DNA of 33,170 bases, taken from assembly GCA_001970855.1 (NCBI GenBank), contig LSSN01001441.1, forward strand, positions 1 through 33,170, written 5' to 3'. A program made the translations under genes and the position numbers. This document shows positions 10,802 to 22,100 of this stretch, piece after piece. Within the stretch, counting starts at the first letter, position 1. Each line of letters opens with the position of its first letter. The notes below the pieces were generated by a model. That model was not told the origin of the DNA and searched no databases. It saw only the letters and a program-made list of their open reading frames with translations. The DNA comes from Smittium culicis (lineage: Eukaryota; Kickxellomycota; Harpellomycetes; Harpellales; Legeriomycetaceae).

Positions 10802-11327
10802 TTATTGGTACGGCGACAATAAAAGAAAATATGGGCTAAAATAAACTAAAAAAAATAGACAATTTGGTGCAAGGCATATAACAACTAATATTCCAACATA
10901 AATAAATTCATCTGCTGGTCTACTGGCTGCATACCTAAAGGCAAATAGGATCAGTCTACCAACCGAAAGATCCAACAAGGCATTGCTTAAAGTGGGCTGG
11001 ATGACTGAAGTTACAAGCAGACATGGAATTAAGCAAATAGAAGTACCAAGGATAAATAAAGGATTCTTAAATAGAATAAGCAAAAGCAAAGTTAAATTTA
11101 TTGCTGATGGAGATTGCAAAATCAAAACAACTATACATAACCCACAAAGAAATATAAAGATGACGAGATATTCAAAATTTTGTATGGTAGAAAGAATGAA
11201 GACATTTTGCATCTGCGCAGTTTTTATATTAGTAGTTATGCGTTTTCAAATATTTAAAGATGTTAACATTTCTTGGTAAAATTTACTTTACACCATTTAC
11301 TACAGTATATATCAACTGAAATAGCAT
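10802..11327 (-). CDS. Small multi-pass membrane protein, unassigned (2 exons)
   Basis: The main exon (11212-10802) encodes 136 residues of alternating hydrophobic segments, four to five candidate transmembrane helices, ending LLLSPYQ. Base composition here is clearly less AT-rich than the flanks, which supports coding. Immediately upstream on this strand are a branch-like ACTACTAAT and the acceptor GCGCAG. A 79-nt intron (11291-11213, donor GTAAAG) would join exon 11327-11292 (MLFQLIYTVVNG) in phase 0, giving 148 residues. Without that exon the ATG at 11212 would serve. The motif YAASRPADEF between the last hydrophobic blocks is the only polar signature. I do not recognise the family. It is tail-to-head with CLU1 on the same strand. 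Confidence 0.5.
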
Positions 11328-11673
11328 TTACTTGGACAAATTTTTTGATAGAAATATGTTACTAATTAATCATAGCACTGTCTTTGCAAAAAAAACAAAA
11401 AATTAAGGCTTGTTAGGTATAAACAATGACTCGTTGGTTAAATATATGCTGTATTATTATAAACCAGAAATTTCGGTGATGAAAACAATAGGTTAAATTA
11501 GAAAAGAGCATGTTTGCAGCTTTAAGAATAATTTTTTAATTTATTTTTATTTAGATGCTAAAAATAAAAGTCAATACAAATAAAAAATGTTATATTTTTT
11601 TGAATAAAAACGAAATTTTTTTAGAAATATGGTAACTTTAAGAGAGTAAAATCTAGTGAAAGAGGCCAAGCTA
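11328..11673. other. Intergenic, CLU1 3' flank
   Basis: AT-rich DNA between CLU1 and the membrane-protein gene. A 32-codon - strand ORF from ATG 11508 is present but has no splice support. Nothing else seen. Confidence 0.4.
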
Positions 11674-14600
11674 TTAGTTTTTCTTTTTTCTGTTAGCTTT
11701 TTCGGCTGTTTTATTCTTATTAGATATTGGTTTCAAGGTTTTGTCGCTTCCAACAATGAAATTGTACAAATCGTCGATGGTCATATCGCCAGCTTTGCTA
11801 TTTTTTTTACTACTAGAGCTGCCTTTCTTACCATTAGAATTTGCGGTTTTTTGTTGTAAAATCTGCATGTTTTTACTGTTAGAGTTTATTGAAGAAATCA
11901 AATCTTCACTCGAAATCGTTTGTAAGCCCTTTTTGCCCAAGAGTATATTTCTCTCGTTTATCAACTTAGCTTCGGCGATATCTTTCTCGTTTTTGGCCTT
12001 TTCAACAGCCATTACTGTTAGGCTATCAAGCCAGTCTTTAGCGTCCAAGGTTTTTGGATCTTCTGCACCAAGCTTTTCTTTAAATACAGCATGTGCTGAT
12101 TTAACTTTTGAAACTGCGAGTTTAAAGTCTCCTGTTGACGCTATCGCCTTTGCGTAATTTAGAGCTGAAGAAGCGGTCAAAACATTTTCTGTTCCATAAA
12201 GCGATTCTCTTAAACTAACACTTTTTTCAAAGAACACCAAGGAATCATGAGTTTTATTAGTATTTAAAGATTCAGGTTTTTGAGAACTTTCAACAAGTAG
12301 TTGCTGGTGCATGGCAGCAATGTTACTATATATGACTGATAGGATTGGGTGGTTTAGGGTTCCCACAAGCTTCCATAGATCCAAAGCGTGATAAATGTAA
12401 TTAAGAGCAACCTCAGTGTTTTTATTTGCATGTTCAAACATCGCCAAGTTCAAGTAGTTATAGATGGTTTCTGTATCATCAACACCAGAAGATCTTTCAT
12501 TAGCAATAATAGCTTGATGCATCAACTCAATTGCAGTGCTATTTTCGTCAAGTTCATGGTAAATAGTGGCCAAGTCAGCATAACATCTTGCAGTAGTTGG
12601 ATGGAGATTGCCACATTTTTGCTCGTGGAAAAGGCACAAATTGTGTAACAAGCTAAGACCCATTTCTTTGTTGCCTTCAGCAATCATGTTTCTGCCAAAT
12701 TCAAGAGTTTCTGATGGAAGCGAAACTGGTGAACCGGCAACACGTACAACAGGAACAAAATTGAGTATATCTTGAGAGGAAAGGTATGGTAGCTCATTTG
12801 AATCTTGGCAGCCAAGGCTTGATGTTGATTGAGATAAGTTACTGTCGTTTAGATCAATTCGCGACTTATTCGATTTATTTGAGAAAAGGTCATCATAGTT
12901 TTTCAATACTATTTGAACACCACATTTAATACAAGATTCTCTTAAAACTATGCGCTTGAATGGAAGAACAAATTCATCAATCCAGTTTTCTGGCAAAGAG
13001 AATCTAAATCTTGTGGATACAATTTCTTTAATGTTATCAGTCACATCAGATTTTGAGGAAATGTTAAGATGTGAAAGCGTAGGTTTTATAGAATCAAACT
13101 CGGTGATTTTTTCAGTATCAATAGAGAATAAAGAATTAATAACGAAAGCAAAAATACTAGCATGGGTGGTATAATCGGGTACTCTCTTGAAAATGTCACG
13201 GATTAGATGTTTAACTGATCTTGTTATCATTTCACGGATTATAAGATGGTAAATGGCTTGTGTTGATTTATCGTCGCTTGACAATTTGTTTGCAATTGTG
13301 CCTAGATATCTCATATTGATACCTCTGCTGTGCATATGTCTCGATAAGGATTTTCCAGTAATTGGGGCAAGATTGGCGATGATAAGCTCATTAACAAATC
13401 CAGGAATTACTTCATTATGTAAGAATGCAGATGCTTTTGAAACGAACTTTTTATCGTTTTCAAAAACACTATCGTTGAACTCTTTATTATTCTCAGTCTG
13501 GACAAGAGGGACGAACGCATCCTGGTTAAGAGAAACAATAGATTCAAGAACTTTTTCACGTGCAAGCTCTAAATCAGATTTTTGGGCAGCTGGAGTTTCA
13601 GATTCATTCGATTCTTTGGTAGAAGAATTCTCGCCAGCTTGTTCGCTCTTAATATTGGAATCATCAGCGCCAGCTTCTGTGGAATGTTGGCTTTCTTCTC
13701 TGTTTTTAACAATCTCTTTAACTTGATTACGTACAGAAGATTCCCAGTAAAGGGTCAAAAGTTCATTTCTCAATAGGGTGATTTTATGAGGGTAGACTGG
13801 ATAATCAGGATTTTTAGTGTTAATAGGCTGAGAATCAGAGGGTGAAAGTTCAGCATCGTCTAGCTCGCCACACTCAGTGCGAATAAATTCAGAGTCCACA
13901 GGGAAAAGTCTGAAAAGATCAACAAGGTAAGAACGGTTGTCAGTTCCTTTAATACCTTTAACATCAAGGGAAGTGTAAAGGGTATGTGTTTCACCTTCAC
14001 CATCCTTGATTTCATGTTCTTTGAGGCGGAGTTGGTTAGCAACAGGTTCAAGCAGTTTATGGAAGTCGGGATTAGACTTTATGGTTACACCATTATCAAC
14101 AGAACCATAAATTACAGGGTTTTCATTTTCAACACGTAAGATTCCAGGAACAACGGTTTGAGCAATAACACGACATCCTCTGTAGTCAACAAGAACGGTT
14201 CCTAGCTGATACAAGCCATTGACATCTAGCCCGTTTAATAGCTGCACACCTTCTACATCTTTTGAGGCAGCTACACTAGCGGCGTTATCACCACCGAGCT
14301 TAGCAAAAAGGTCTCTTGAGTCATTAGCTTTTGAAAAGAAAATATTTTCTCTCAAATAGATATATTGTTCAGGAAGTTCAGATGGATTTAATGGGAGTAA
14401 GTCATTGTCTACAACGGCTATTGCACCAGCGATGGCAGCTTCAGTAAATTCGTTAAGCCAAACTAGCATTTGATTATCTTTAAGAGCGCCTTCATACTCA
14501 TTTTGGGAAGAAGTATCCATTTCTCTAATACTTTGGAGCTCTTCATTCCAATCACGAATGGAGTCAGACCCACGGAAGCCCATCTTAAGAAGAGATTGTT

Positions 14601-15837
14601 GGATAATACCCAAGTCATTTTGGCGATCATCTTGTAAAGATAATGCAGAGTCGTTCATAGATGGAACGATCCATGGAGCAGTGATTTGGTTGCAAGAGCT
14701 GATTGAAACGGTCTCCAGAGGGAACAAAGAGTTTACAGATTTCTGTAAACTATCGAACGATTTAGTGAAGCGTGGTGAAAGCTTTCTAACCAAAGAAATT
14801 AAAGAGTGCGACTCTCTAGCAGGGTCCGCACGGCTAGGGTCAAATTTTGATGAAGTAGAGTTATTTACGAAAAATCCGTTGATGGAGGAGGTTACGTGGT
14901 AAATTTGGCCTTCCAGTGTTGTGATTTGTAGATAGAAAAGGTCGCCTTTTTGATATCTATCAGGACGAACAGGATTCCATCCAGATAGAATTAGGCCCTT
15001 GATACATTGTTCAGGTTTAATTCTGTTTCTCCAAGGGATGCTAGAGATTTTAGTAAGGGGAGGGGTTGCGTTAAGGGAGTATTTTTTGACCTTTGGTTTA
15101 TTGGAAGTATTGATGCTTTCTTGGGAAGCGATCTCAGACTTTTTGGTATTGTTTACAGAAGATTTTCCTTTTGAAAATTTTTGTTTATGTCCCTTTTTAG
15201 ACTGTTTTGAAAGGCTATTGGTATTTGAGGAGTTTTTGGGCGATTTTTGCTTTCCAATAATAGATTCGTTAATAATTGGGAATAAAGTGGTTCCGACATC
15301 AATAGAGAATTTGTTGTCAGTAACTTGTCTAGCACCTTCAAGTAAATCCTTCATACGCGAAATGTGAACTCTGGCATCACGTTCAGAATATTTTTTTTCT
15401 AGAATTCTAAATTGATAAACAGACTCATAGTCAAAAAGAGATAAATCACGATCAGTTTGGGCGGAACCTTGAATGATTTCAGCTTCTGAAGATAATTCTG
15501 GCAAAGGATAAACAACATCAATGATGGCTAAATGATTTTCAAGCGGAACGTCTAGATAAAGTAAATCAAAGCAAGAGTATTCGATTGTTTCAGGGGATTG
15601 AAGAATGACTTGTTTTATTTCCTGGATAAGTTCAGAACCAATAAGTTGAAGCTTGATCTCGGCACCATTGGGGGAGGATATGCTGATCTTGACAGCCTTT
15701 ATTTCGTTTGCACTAGAATCGGTTGCTAAGGGTTGATCTAGCTGGGAAGATTCTTGAGAGATTTCAGAGCTTGTAGGTACTTTATTCTCAGCAGGATCAC
15801 TAGTTGAAGCAGGGGAGTTTTGATCTGAGGAGCTCAT
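11674..15837 (-). CDS. CLU1: Clu1, clustered mitochondria protein (intronless)
   Basis: A single 1387-residue ORF. CLU family proteins bind mRNAs of nuclear-encoded mitochondrial proteins and keep mitochondria dispersed; loss clusters the organelles. Yeast Clu1 also copurifies with eIF3. Visible parts: a ubiquitin-like N-terminal CLU_N region (about 45-130), the conserved GDLFYLQITTLEG block with a following FDPSRADP (about 285-345), the central CLU domain starting near DWNEELQSIRE (about 430), a p135-like segment with SRHMHSRGINMRYLG (about 830-845) and C-terminal tetratricopeptide repeats (about 1070-1265). The tail is Lys/Ser-rich, ending NRKKKN. Length fits the family (about 1,250-1,450). 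Unlike most neighbours it has no intron over 4.1 kb. Lys/Ser-rich low-complexity insertions occur near 190-250 and 720-760. The start is the first ATG after upstream stops. Confidence 0.95.
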   Translation of the reverse strand: MSSSDQNSPASTSDPAENKVPTSSEISQESSQLDQPLATDSSANEIKAVKISISSPNGAEIKLQLIGSELIQEIKQVILQSPETIEYSCFDLLYLDVPLENHLAIIDVVYPLPELSSEAEIIQGSAQTDRDLSLFDYESVYQFRILEKKYSERDARVHISRMKDLLEGARQVTDNKFSIDVGTTLFPIINESIIGKQKSPKNSSNTNSLSKQSKKGHKQKFSKGKSSVNNTKKSEIASQESINTSNKPKVKKYSLNATPPLTKISSIPWRNRIKPEQCIKGLILSGWNPVRPDRYQKGDLFYLQITTLEGQIYHVTSSINGFFVNNSTSSKFDPSRADPARESHSLISLVRKLSPRFTKSFDSLQKSVNSLFPLETVSISSCNQITAPWIVPSMNDSALSLQDDRQNDLGIIQQSLLKMGFRGSDSIRDWNEELQSIREMDTSSQNEYEGALKDNQMLVWLNEFTEAAIAGAIAVVDNDLLPLNPSELPEQYIYLRENIFFSKANDSRDLFAKLGGDNAASVAASKDVEGVQLLNGLDVNGLYQLGTVLVDYRGCRVIAQTVVPGILRVENENPVIYGSVDNGVTIKSNPDFHKLLEPVANQLRLKEHEIKDGEGETHTLYTSLDVKGIKGTDNRSYLVDLFRLFPVDSEFIRTECGELDDAELSPSDSQPINTKNPDYPVYPHKITLLRNELLTLYWESSVRNQVKEIVKNREESQHSTEAGADDSNIKSEQAGENSSTKESNESETPAAQKSDLELAREKVLESIVSLNQDAFVPLVQTENNKEFNDSVFENDKKFVSKASAFLHNEVIPGFVNELIIANLAPITGKSLSRHMHSRGINMRYLGTIANKLSSDDKSTQAIYHLIIREMITRSVKHLIRDIFKRVPDYTTHASIFAFVINSLFSIDTEKITEFDSIKPTLSHLNISSKSDVTDNIKEIVSTRFRFSLPENWIDEFVLPFKRIVLRESCIKCGVQIVLKNYDDLFSNKSNKSRIDLNDSNLSQSTSSLGCQDSNELPYLSSQDILNFVPVVRVAGSPVSLPSETLEFGRNMIAEGNKEMGLSLLHNLCLFHEQKCGNLHPTTARCYADLATIYHELDENSTAIELMHQAIIANERSSGVDDTETIYNYLNLAMFEHANKNTEVALNYIYHALDLWKLVGTLNHPILSVIYSNIAAMHQQLLVESSQKPESLNTNKTHDSLVFFEKSVSLRESLYGTENVLTASSALNYAKAIASTGDFKLAVSKVKSAHAVFKEKLGAEDPKTLDAKDWLDSLTVMAVEKAKNEKDIAEAKLINERNILLGKKGLQTISSEDLISSINSNSKNMQILQQKTANSNGKKGSSSSKKNSKAGDMTIDDLYNFIVGSDKTLKPISNKNKTAEKANRKKKN

Positions 15838-17860
15838 TTTTATTTTCTATGGTAATTGTAGCTAGCAATGTCAGGGTTTAGGTATAATATTTTTGCTTAG
15901 AATTAGATTCTTTGCAATAGGGGGAGGTAAAGATAAACTAAACTAAAAATATATTATAAGAAGTCACTAGTCAGTTGTTGTTAAGACCAAGTAAAAATTA
16001 AACGCTTTAATGAAGTCAAAAAAACTGCTTTTTATATTCACATCAAACTCTAACGGAGTGTTTTCTTGGCTATAGTTATCTTTTTAGATTATCTCTGATA
16101 TTTTATAGGATTTTTTTTTTGATGCTTCTAGCAAATTAAAACCCCCAAAATTTTTTTATATGAGGTGAACAAGACTGATACAGAAGTCTGATTCGTTTTT
16201 ATCTATAATTTTAGAACTTTTAACAAATACTCAAATACTCACAAATTTGATCTGCGCTATGGTTGGGCAGCTCTAAAATTCTCCCAAATCTTAAATTTAA
16301 ATCAAGCTATTCTACTTTTTTTTTTATCCTGAGAATTTATTCGGATTTTATCTGATTTTTTATTATACTATATCAAAAGCCATAAAATTTTTGCGAATAA
16401 GTACTTTAAAAGTCGCTTCAAAATAAGCTATCTAGCTTTATCCAATCAGATCTGGATTCTGGTTATCTATTAAACGCTTTTATCTAAAGCTACTTTGGAA
16501 TTGCTGACAGATTATATGTAATACTGATTTATGAAATGGTCTGATTACAATTTCAAATTCCAAATCATACCCTAGTAACCAGCTATTTGCGCACAGGCAA
16601 ATCACATTCATAGTAATAATTGCCTATTAACATCTTTGAAACGAGGTAATGTGATTAAGATTAAATAAAAAAGTTTTAATCAAAGATTAATTACAAATTA
16701 CTCAAAACACAATCGGGCTACGTTTGTTTGTCTAACAAAGTTACGTTTTACTTGTAATCAATATATTTTGAGTTACAATACTCTAGCTCAAGGTTTAGTA
16801 TAAGGAATATATGATATCCGAGAATTAAAAAAAAAAGAAGGAGTATATGATCTATTGGTATATAATGTAGCACATCGACTGCCCTATTTATTCTATTTGC
16901 GTTTTGATTTATATATCATAGCACCTGAATTAAGTTCTATAGCAAAGTAATTCGCTATATGGCATAAATGAACTTAATTAGCAACACATAATTATATATT
17001 AATAATATCAACGGAGAATCCCAGTTGTTTTGATTAAAAGCTTTAGAAAAATGATGGTATATGTTATATTAAAATCAAATCCGTTAAAAAAGGATTAGCA
17101 TTTTGACATATAAGTTTAGATAAAATTATGATTCAAAAGTATATAATACAAGTTTCACAATAAATTTATAATGTAACGTTTTTTCTAGTTAAAAAAATGC
17201 TATCTTTAAAGATGATTTAATTTCAAAAATTTCAAAAGGGAATTCTTTTACTAAAAACAAACAGATCACGTAAATACTATCAAAATATTCTAACCTTCTG
17301 GCAGATGTAGGTGTATAAAAGAGAATGGTTACCTGCAAAGCCATAGTATAAACACGTTTCCAAAATTAAAAAATAAGTTATTTAAATATTGACATTGATC
17401 GGCTACATAGAGCTTTTTTTGTTAAAATACACTGAATAGCAATAACTTCAATAAAAAATAAAATATTAGCTGATATTCAATATAAGCAATACCTTTAAAT
17501 CTCATTTTCCTTAGAGAAAACTAAATAAAGAAAATATTTAAACAACTCGGGAAAAAAGATTATAAAATTTACGGAATGATATTTAGTGTTATACCGAGTA
17601 AAATATTAAACAATGCGGGAGTTTATAACTTTATTTATAATCTAAATGTATTTAGGTATTCTTGTTCTTATTAATGTCATAACAACCAACTCTTTCTACA
17701 AGCAAAAATATGGGAGCAAAAATAAGTTGATTTATCAAAGTTGGGGAAGTTTTTAGGGGAGTAGTATAAAAAAGAGGCGATATATTAATTATATAACTAC
17801 AAGGAGTAAGCATGAAATGAATTTTATAGCTACATGCTATTGCTTATAAATGTATCGAAA
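15838..17860. other. 2-kb intergenic region, no gene seen
   Basis: Very AT-rich; the left part is the CLU1 promoter. I looked for ATG exons with GTA donors and CTAAT/AG acceptors on both strands and found none that chain. A TACTAAT-free acceptor-like CCATAG just before the CLU1 ATG could mark a 5' UTR intron. A hairpin at 16930-16977 is listed separately. Confidence 0.5.
16930..16977. repeat. Short two-part inverted repeat
   Basis: TTAAGTTC (16930-16937) pairs with GAACTTAA (16970-16977). Immediately inside, TATAGC (16938-16943) pairs with GCTATA (16954-16959). A 10-nt bulge lies on the right arm and the loop is about 10 nt. No flanking element or duplication is recognised. Confidence 0.4.
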
Positions 17861-18422
17861 CTAAGATTTTGTGAGTTCTTCAGGGGGAGGTCCGCAAGGG
17901 CACATCATTTTCTACACAATTTTAAATTTATCAAATTAAATGATATAAGAATGCTATTTTAATAGAATTATATAAAGCTACCTCTATAGAGTTGAATCTA
18001 ACTCTAGATAAACTTTCTCCTTCAACTAGGGCAACGTAACTTGTTAGGGCACTATCGCCAGCAATATACGCCAGGGTATCTCTGTGTTGATTAGTTAACC
18101 ACTCGCTATAAATAGTAGTATTATGGCGTTCCTCAAAAATTAGCAAATGAAGTGAAATATAAGTATAATCATTTTAACGCGTACTATTTACTAATATCAG
18201 CATGACCCGTACCAACTTGCTTCGCAATGGCTATGCAAAGATAAAATTCAAAATTCTTTATAAAAAAAACAAAAGATGAAGATAGTGATAGTTGATATCC
18301 TAACTTACTGTGCTCGGTTTGATTGTTCATCCCAAATTTATCCTAGAAAAGGTAAAAAAAAGCAAATATAGATTTTGAATCAATAACTAGATGCCGATGC
18401 TGACGGAAATGATAGTTACCAT
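17861..18422 (-). CDS. SF3B5: SF3B5/Ysf3, splicing factor 3b 10-kDa subunit (5 exons)
   Basis: Exons 18422-18420, 18342-18309, 18230-18185, 18105-17982 and 17911-17861 join to 85 residues (human SF3B5 has 86). The family is a small helical subunit of SF3b in the U2 snRNP, packed against SF3B1 for branch-site recognition. Diagnostic blocks fall in order: MDKFGMNNQTEH, GTGHADISKYEW, NQHRD, VRFNSIEKMM and PCGPPPEE. Each exon join restores a conserved block, and the reading frame closes throughout (introns 77, 78, 79 and 70 nt). The first coding exon is only the ATG, followed at once by donor GTAACT. The third intron uses GTACGC. An internal ATG at 18330 would give 80 residues but would lose the conserved D-[RK]-[YF] start, so the spliced ATG is preferred. 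It is divergent from ELP2, with 775 bp between them. Confidence 0.88.
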
Positions 18423-19197
18423 CTTGCTTGCCAGTAAAATATTATTGCGTTAGAAAACTGTATTAAAGGACTAATGAGTATATTTATAGATTAGTCGTTG
18501 TTTGAAAACGTAAAAGTTGTTAAGAATATCACTTGCTATAAAGTTTTACTATACGCTTTGTTTAGTAATCAAATAATCCTTATAAAGCACCTTTTTTTTT
18601 CTTGTGTAGACAAACTTCAAAACTTAAAAATAAAAACTCCAATCATTAGTCGCCTTGATTTTTTCTTCGTGTTTTGGCGAATGATCATCACTAAAAATGA
18701 TTCACTAAGATTTTTGAGCAAATGGACATTCTATAATTAATATATTAAACCAATAGATTCCAGCTTGCCTAATTAATAAAAATGTTTGGCGCTCTTTACG
18801 CCCTCTACCCAATAAGTGTCAATTTTCATTCAAGATATGAATATAATTCGACATCATTTATTGCCTACAAATTTTACTGAGACGCATTTTGCGCATTAAT
18901 AGAATAAAACATTCAAACTCCACAAATCGTATTTTTTTCTTCTACTATTAGCCAATAATAGTAAAGTAGTGAAAATTTTTATGACCTTCTAAAGTCTATT
19001 CACTATAAATCAATCATTGATCTCGGAAAATAACTATTTTATATTACCTTGAAGTACAAAAAAAATAAAATAAAATAAAAGCGAATTAACTCTAAAATTA
19101 CTATTTCATTACAATAAAACAGTATATCCTCGTCATACCGTGCTGTTATATTTAACATTTTACTATCAGAAAATTCGAATATTTTTATTTTATAATC
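18423..19197. other. Divergent promoter region of SF3B5 and ELP2
   Basis: Between the two divergent starts. AT-rich, with no convincing third gene. An 80-codon + strand ORF (18498-18740) is AT-rich, has no family resemblance and is probably spurious. Confidence 0.45.
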
Positions 19198-22100
19198 ATG
19201 GTCTCGGTAGATGTCGAATTAATATCTGGCGCATCAAATAGGGTCGCTAATTGCCTCTCGATGTTTCCTTATAATGAAAGCAGCTCTAAAGATATTCAAG
19301 AAAAAAATCAATACTACCTTGCATATGGCGTTGGAAATTCTGTTGCTATAACGGATCCTAAGGTATATAAACACTATATAAATATTTTTAAATATTATAA
19401 TTTAATTGACTGTTTGTTAAGAATTGGACTTATTATATAATCTTTTATAGGGATACAATGGGATTATCTGTACTCTTCAAGGGCATACCGGAAGAGTAAC
19501 TTGCACTGCAATTCTTGAACATAGTACGCATTTTTTCTTCTCGACGCTTTAATTTTTTTCTATTCAAAATTAAATTTAACCGTTTTTAAACTATAGAGCT
19601 TTACGATTTAAATCATGAAATTATTTCTGGATCTTCTGACAATACCCTCAAAATATGGACTAGAAATTCCGACTCCGCTGTAAATATCTACATAATCTGC
19701 TCTTTAAGCTTTAAATTTAATTCTATCTAAGCTTTATAAATTTTTTTGCTTATATTTTTAGTGGGAATGTACATCAACTCTAACTGGTCATACTGGCTCT
19801 ATTTTAAACGTTTCTACAATTGAACTTGTCTCAAATTCGCCTAACGAAGCCACTCACCTTTTAGTAACCAGCTCCGTCGATGGTTTAATCAAAGTTTGGA
19901 AAAAGTACCCTCAAGGTAAGATTCTTCTTACTTTACTTGTGTTTTATCTTGTTATCTTATTCTTGGCTTAAATTAATCTTTATTTATAAATGTATATATC
20001 AGATGGAAGAGTCGAGTGCATACAGGATATTACGAGTGGAAGACATAGCTCTTTCTCTTTACATTTGGGAATGCTCCCATTGTTGTCAGAAAAAATCAAC
20101 AGTCTTAAACCTAATCAAATTCATAATAGTCTATCCAGTGTATTCTTAGCTTCAGGAAACACCGATAGCAAATTACATTTGTTTACTTGGAATTCAAATC
20201 AAAATGTATTACACTTTTTAATTTATTTAATAAATTAATTTTTGCATCTAGAGCTGTTTATTTATATTTTCTTTTCGCCAACTATATCTAATCTTTTTTT
20301 TTTGGCTCGCCTTCAAGGAATTCAATGAGTCGCTTATTTTAGATGGCCACGAAGATTGGATAACATCATTGTCATCAACTATATTTTTCGACCCAACAAA
20401 TGAAAAATCTTCAAATTCCACTATTTCTCACTGGAAAAGTGGAGACGTAATTCTTTCCTCTGGATCCCAAGATAGATACTGTAGACTCTGGAGAATTTCT
20501 GCTATCTCTGATTACACAGGAGATTCGCTGCTCCAATCTACTCAAAATAATGAATTGGACGATGAATTTAACGATGAACCAACTAACCTATCTGGAAAAA
20601 GTGAAATTTTAGCTGCCCTAAATACTGGTGACATTTATGAACTTAACGTTCGAATTCATAAATTTGCTAGCGGGTATATATAATTAATTTATTTAACTAC
20701 CATACTATTAGGTTATTTACCTTTTTTTTTTAAACGCTTATTAGTTCACTCACTATTACTTTCTTTCGATTTACTTTTACTTTTTTAAATGTAATATTTT
20801 TTAGAGGAACTTTATTCACTATCGAGGTAGAATCTGTACTCTCTGCTCATGATGGCTGGATACACTCTGTTAGTTGGAAATCTCCTGTTAGCAGTATATC
20901 TGATCTACAAATGCTAACATCGTCTGCTGACCAATCTCTTCTTTTATGGAAGCCAGAGTCTGATTCCGGAGTTTGGGCGTGTGATGTTAGATTTGGCGAA
21001 ATCGGTGGCGCCAGCTTTGGTTTCTTTAATGGTATTATTAGCAACGATGGAAACCTAATTGCTGCTGTCGGATACCATGGCTCTTTACATTTTTGGAACA
21101 AAATATCAAATGACGATGGTTCTATTGATTGGGTACAAGATGTGGCTCCTACTGGCCACTTTGACTCGGTAACTGATATAGTTTGGGAGCCATCTGGTCG
21201 CTATTTCCTAACCCATAGGTACATAAATAAAATAAAATTTTCTTCTTTTTCTATATCGCTTGCTTAACCTGTTTTATTTTTATAATATCTTGCTTATTGT
21301 TAAATTTTTTTTTTTCTAAATTATTCTGTCTTATAGTTCTGATAAAACGTCAAGAATATTTGGCAAATGGGTAAGAGATGAAAACTATAGCTCTAACTTC
21401 TCCGGCTGGCATGAGATATCACGTCCTCAGATCCATGGTTATGATTTAACATGCGCTACTTTTATTTCACCCCTTTGCTATGCCTCCGGCGCTGACGAAA
21501 AAGTTGTTCGCATTTTTGACGCGCCTAGCCATTTTGTAGAAACGTTCAACAAGCTGTGTGCTTACACTAACAAAAATGAAACTGGAAATATAATTTCCAG
21601 CCTTGAAAGCCTGTCATTGTCACACAAACCTAGACCAATAGAAGCTAGTATCCCACCTTTAGGGTTATCAAATAAAGCCATTTTCCAAGGTATGCCCTTA
21701 TACTATTTTCAGCTTTTCATCCCTATTCTATTATTAAATATTTTTCTCTATTTTTAATATGTCTCTATTGATATTTCGTTGACTTTTTTTTATTTTTTTT
21801 TAAAATGTAGATGAGGTTAATGCTGCCGAAGCAAAGTCTGATAGCGAGGATGATATTGAACTACGACGACAAACCCATGTAGATGCTTATGTATCATCAA
21901 AATCCGAAAGTTCATCTGCAGTCTCTACATCATCTATTCACCCTAACGGACACCCACCACTTGAAGAAACTCTTCGAAGAAGAACTCTTTGGCCTGAAAC
22001 TGAAAAGCTTTATGGTCATCCTTATGAGACTTTTGCTATTGCTTCGAATAGCCAGGTAAGCTCCTTGCTTGGGCGCACTGAACCCACAGCATCTAATTCT

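Noticed and set aside
16660..16800. Loose inverted sequences around TTACTCAAAA and TTTTGAGTTACAA
   Set aside because: Arms are imperfect and ambiguous in AT-rich DNA, with no target duplication or element ends.
17931..18146. Single-exon - strand ORF of 71 codons as a gene by itself
   Set aside because: Only its middle is conserved. Its two ends are intron sequence once SF3B5 is spliced correctly.
18106..18184. Apparent frame break in SF3B5 using donor GTAAAT (18191)
   Set aside because: Using the neighbouring GTACGC donor (18184) and the TTTATAG acceptor restores the conserved ADISKYEW block and the frame, so the gene is intact.
18391..18436. + strand reading starting MPMLTEMIVTILLA with a GTAAAA donor and CTAAT/TATAG acceptor downstream
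   Set aside because: The joined frame hits a stop at once, and the same bases are the first exon and intron of SF3B5 on the other strand.
18498..18740. 80-codon + strand ORF between SF3B5 and ELP2
   Set aside because: AT-driven composition (Phe, Ile, Lys, Leu), no recognisable motif and no splice context.
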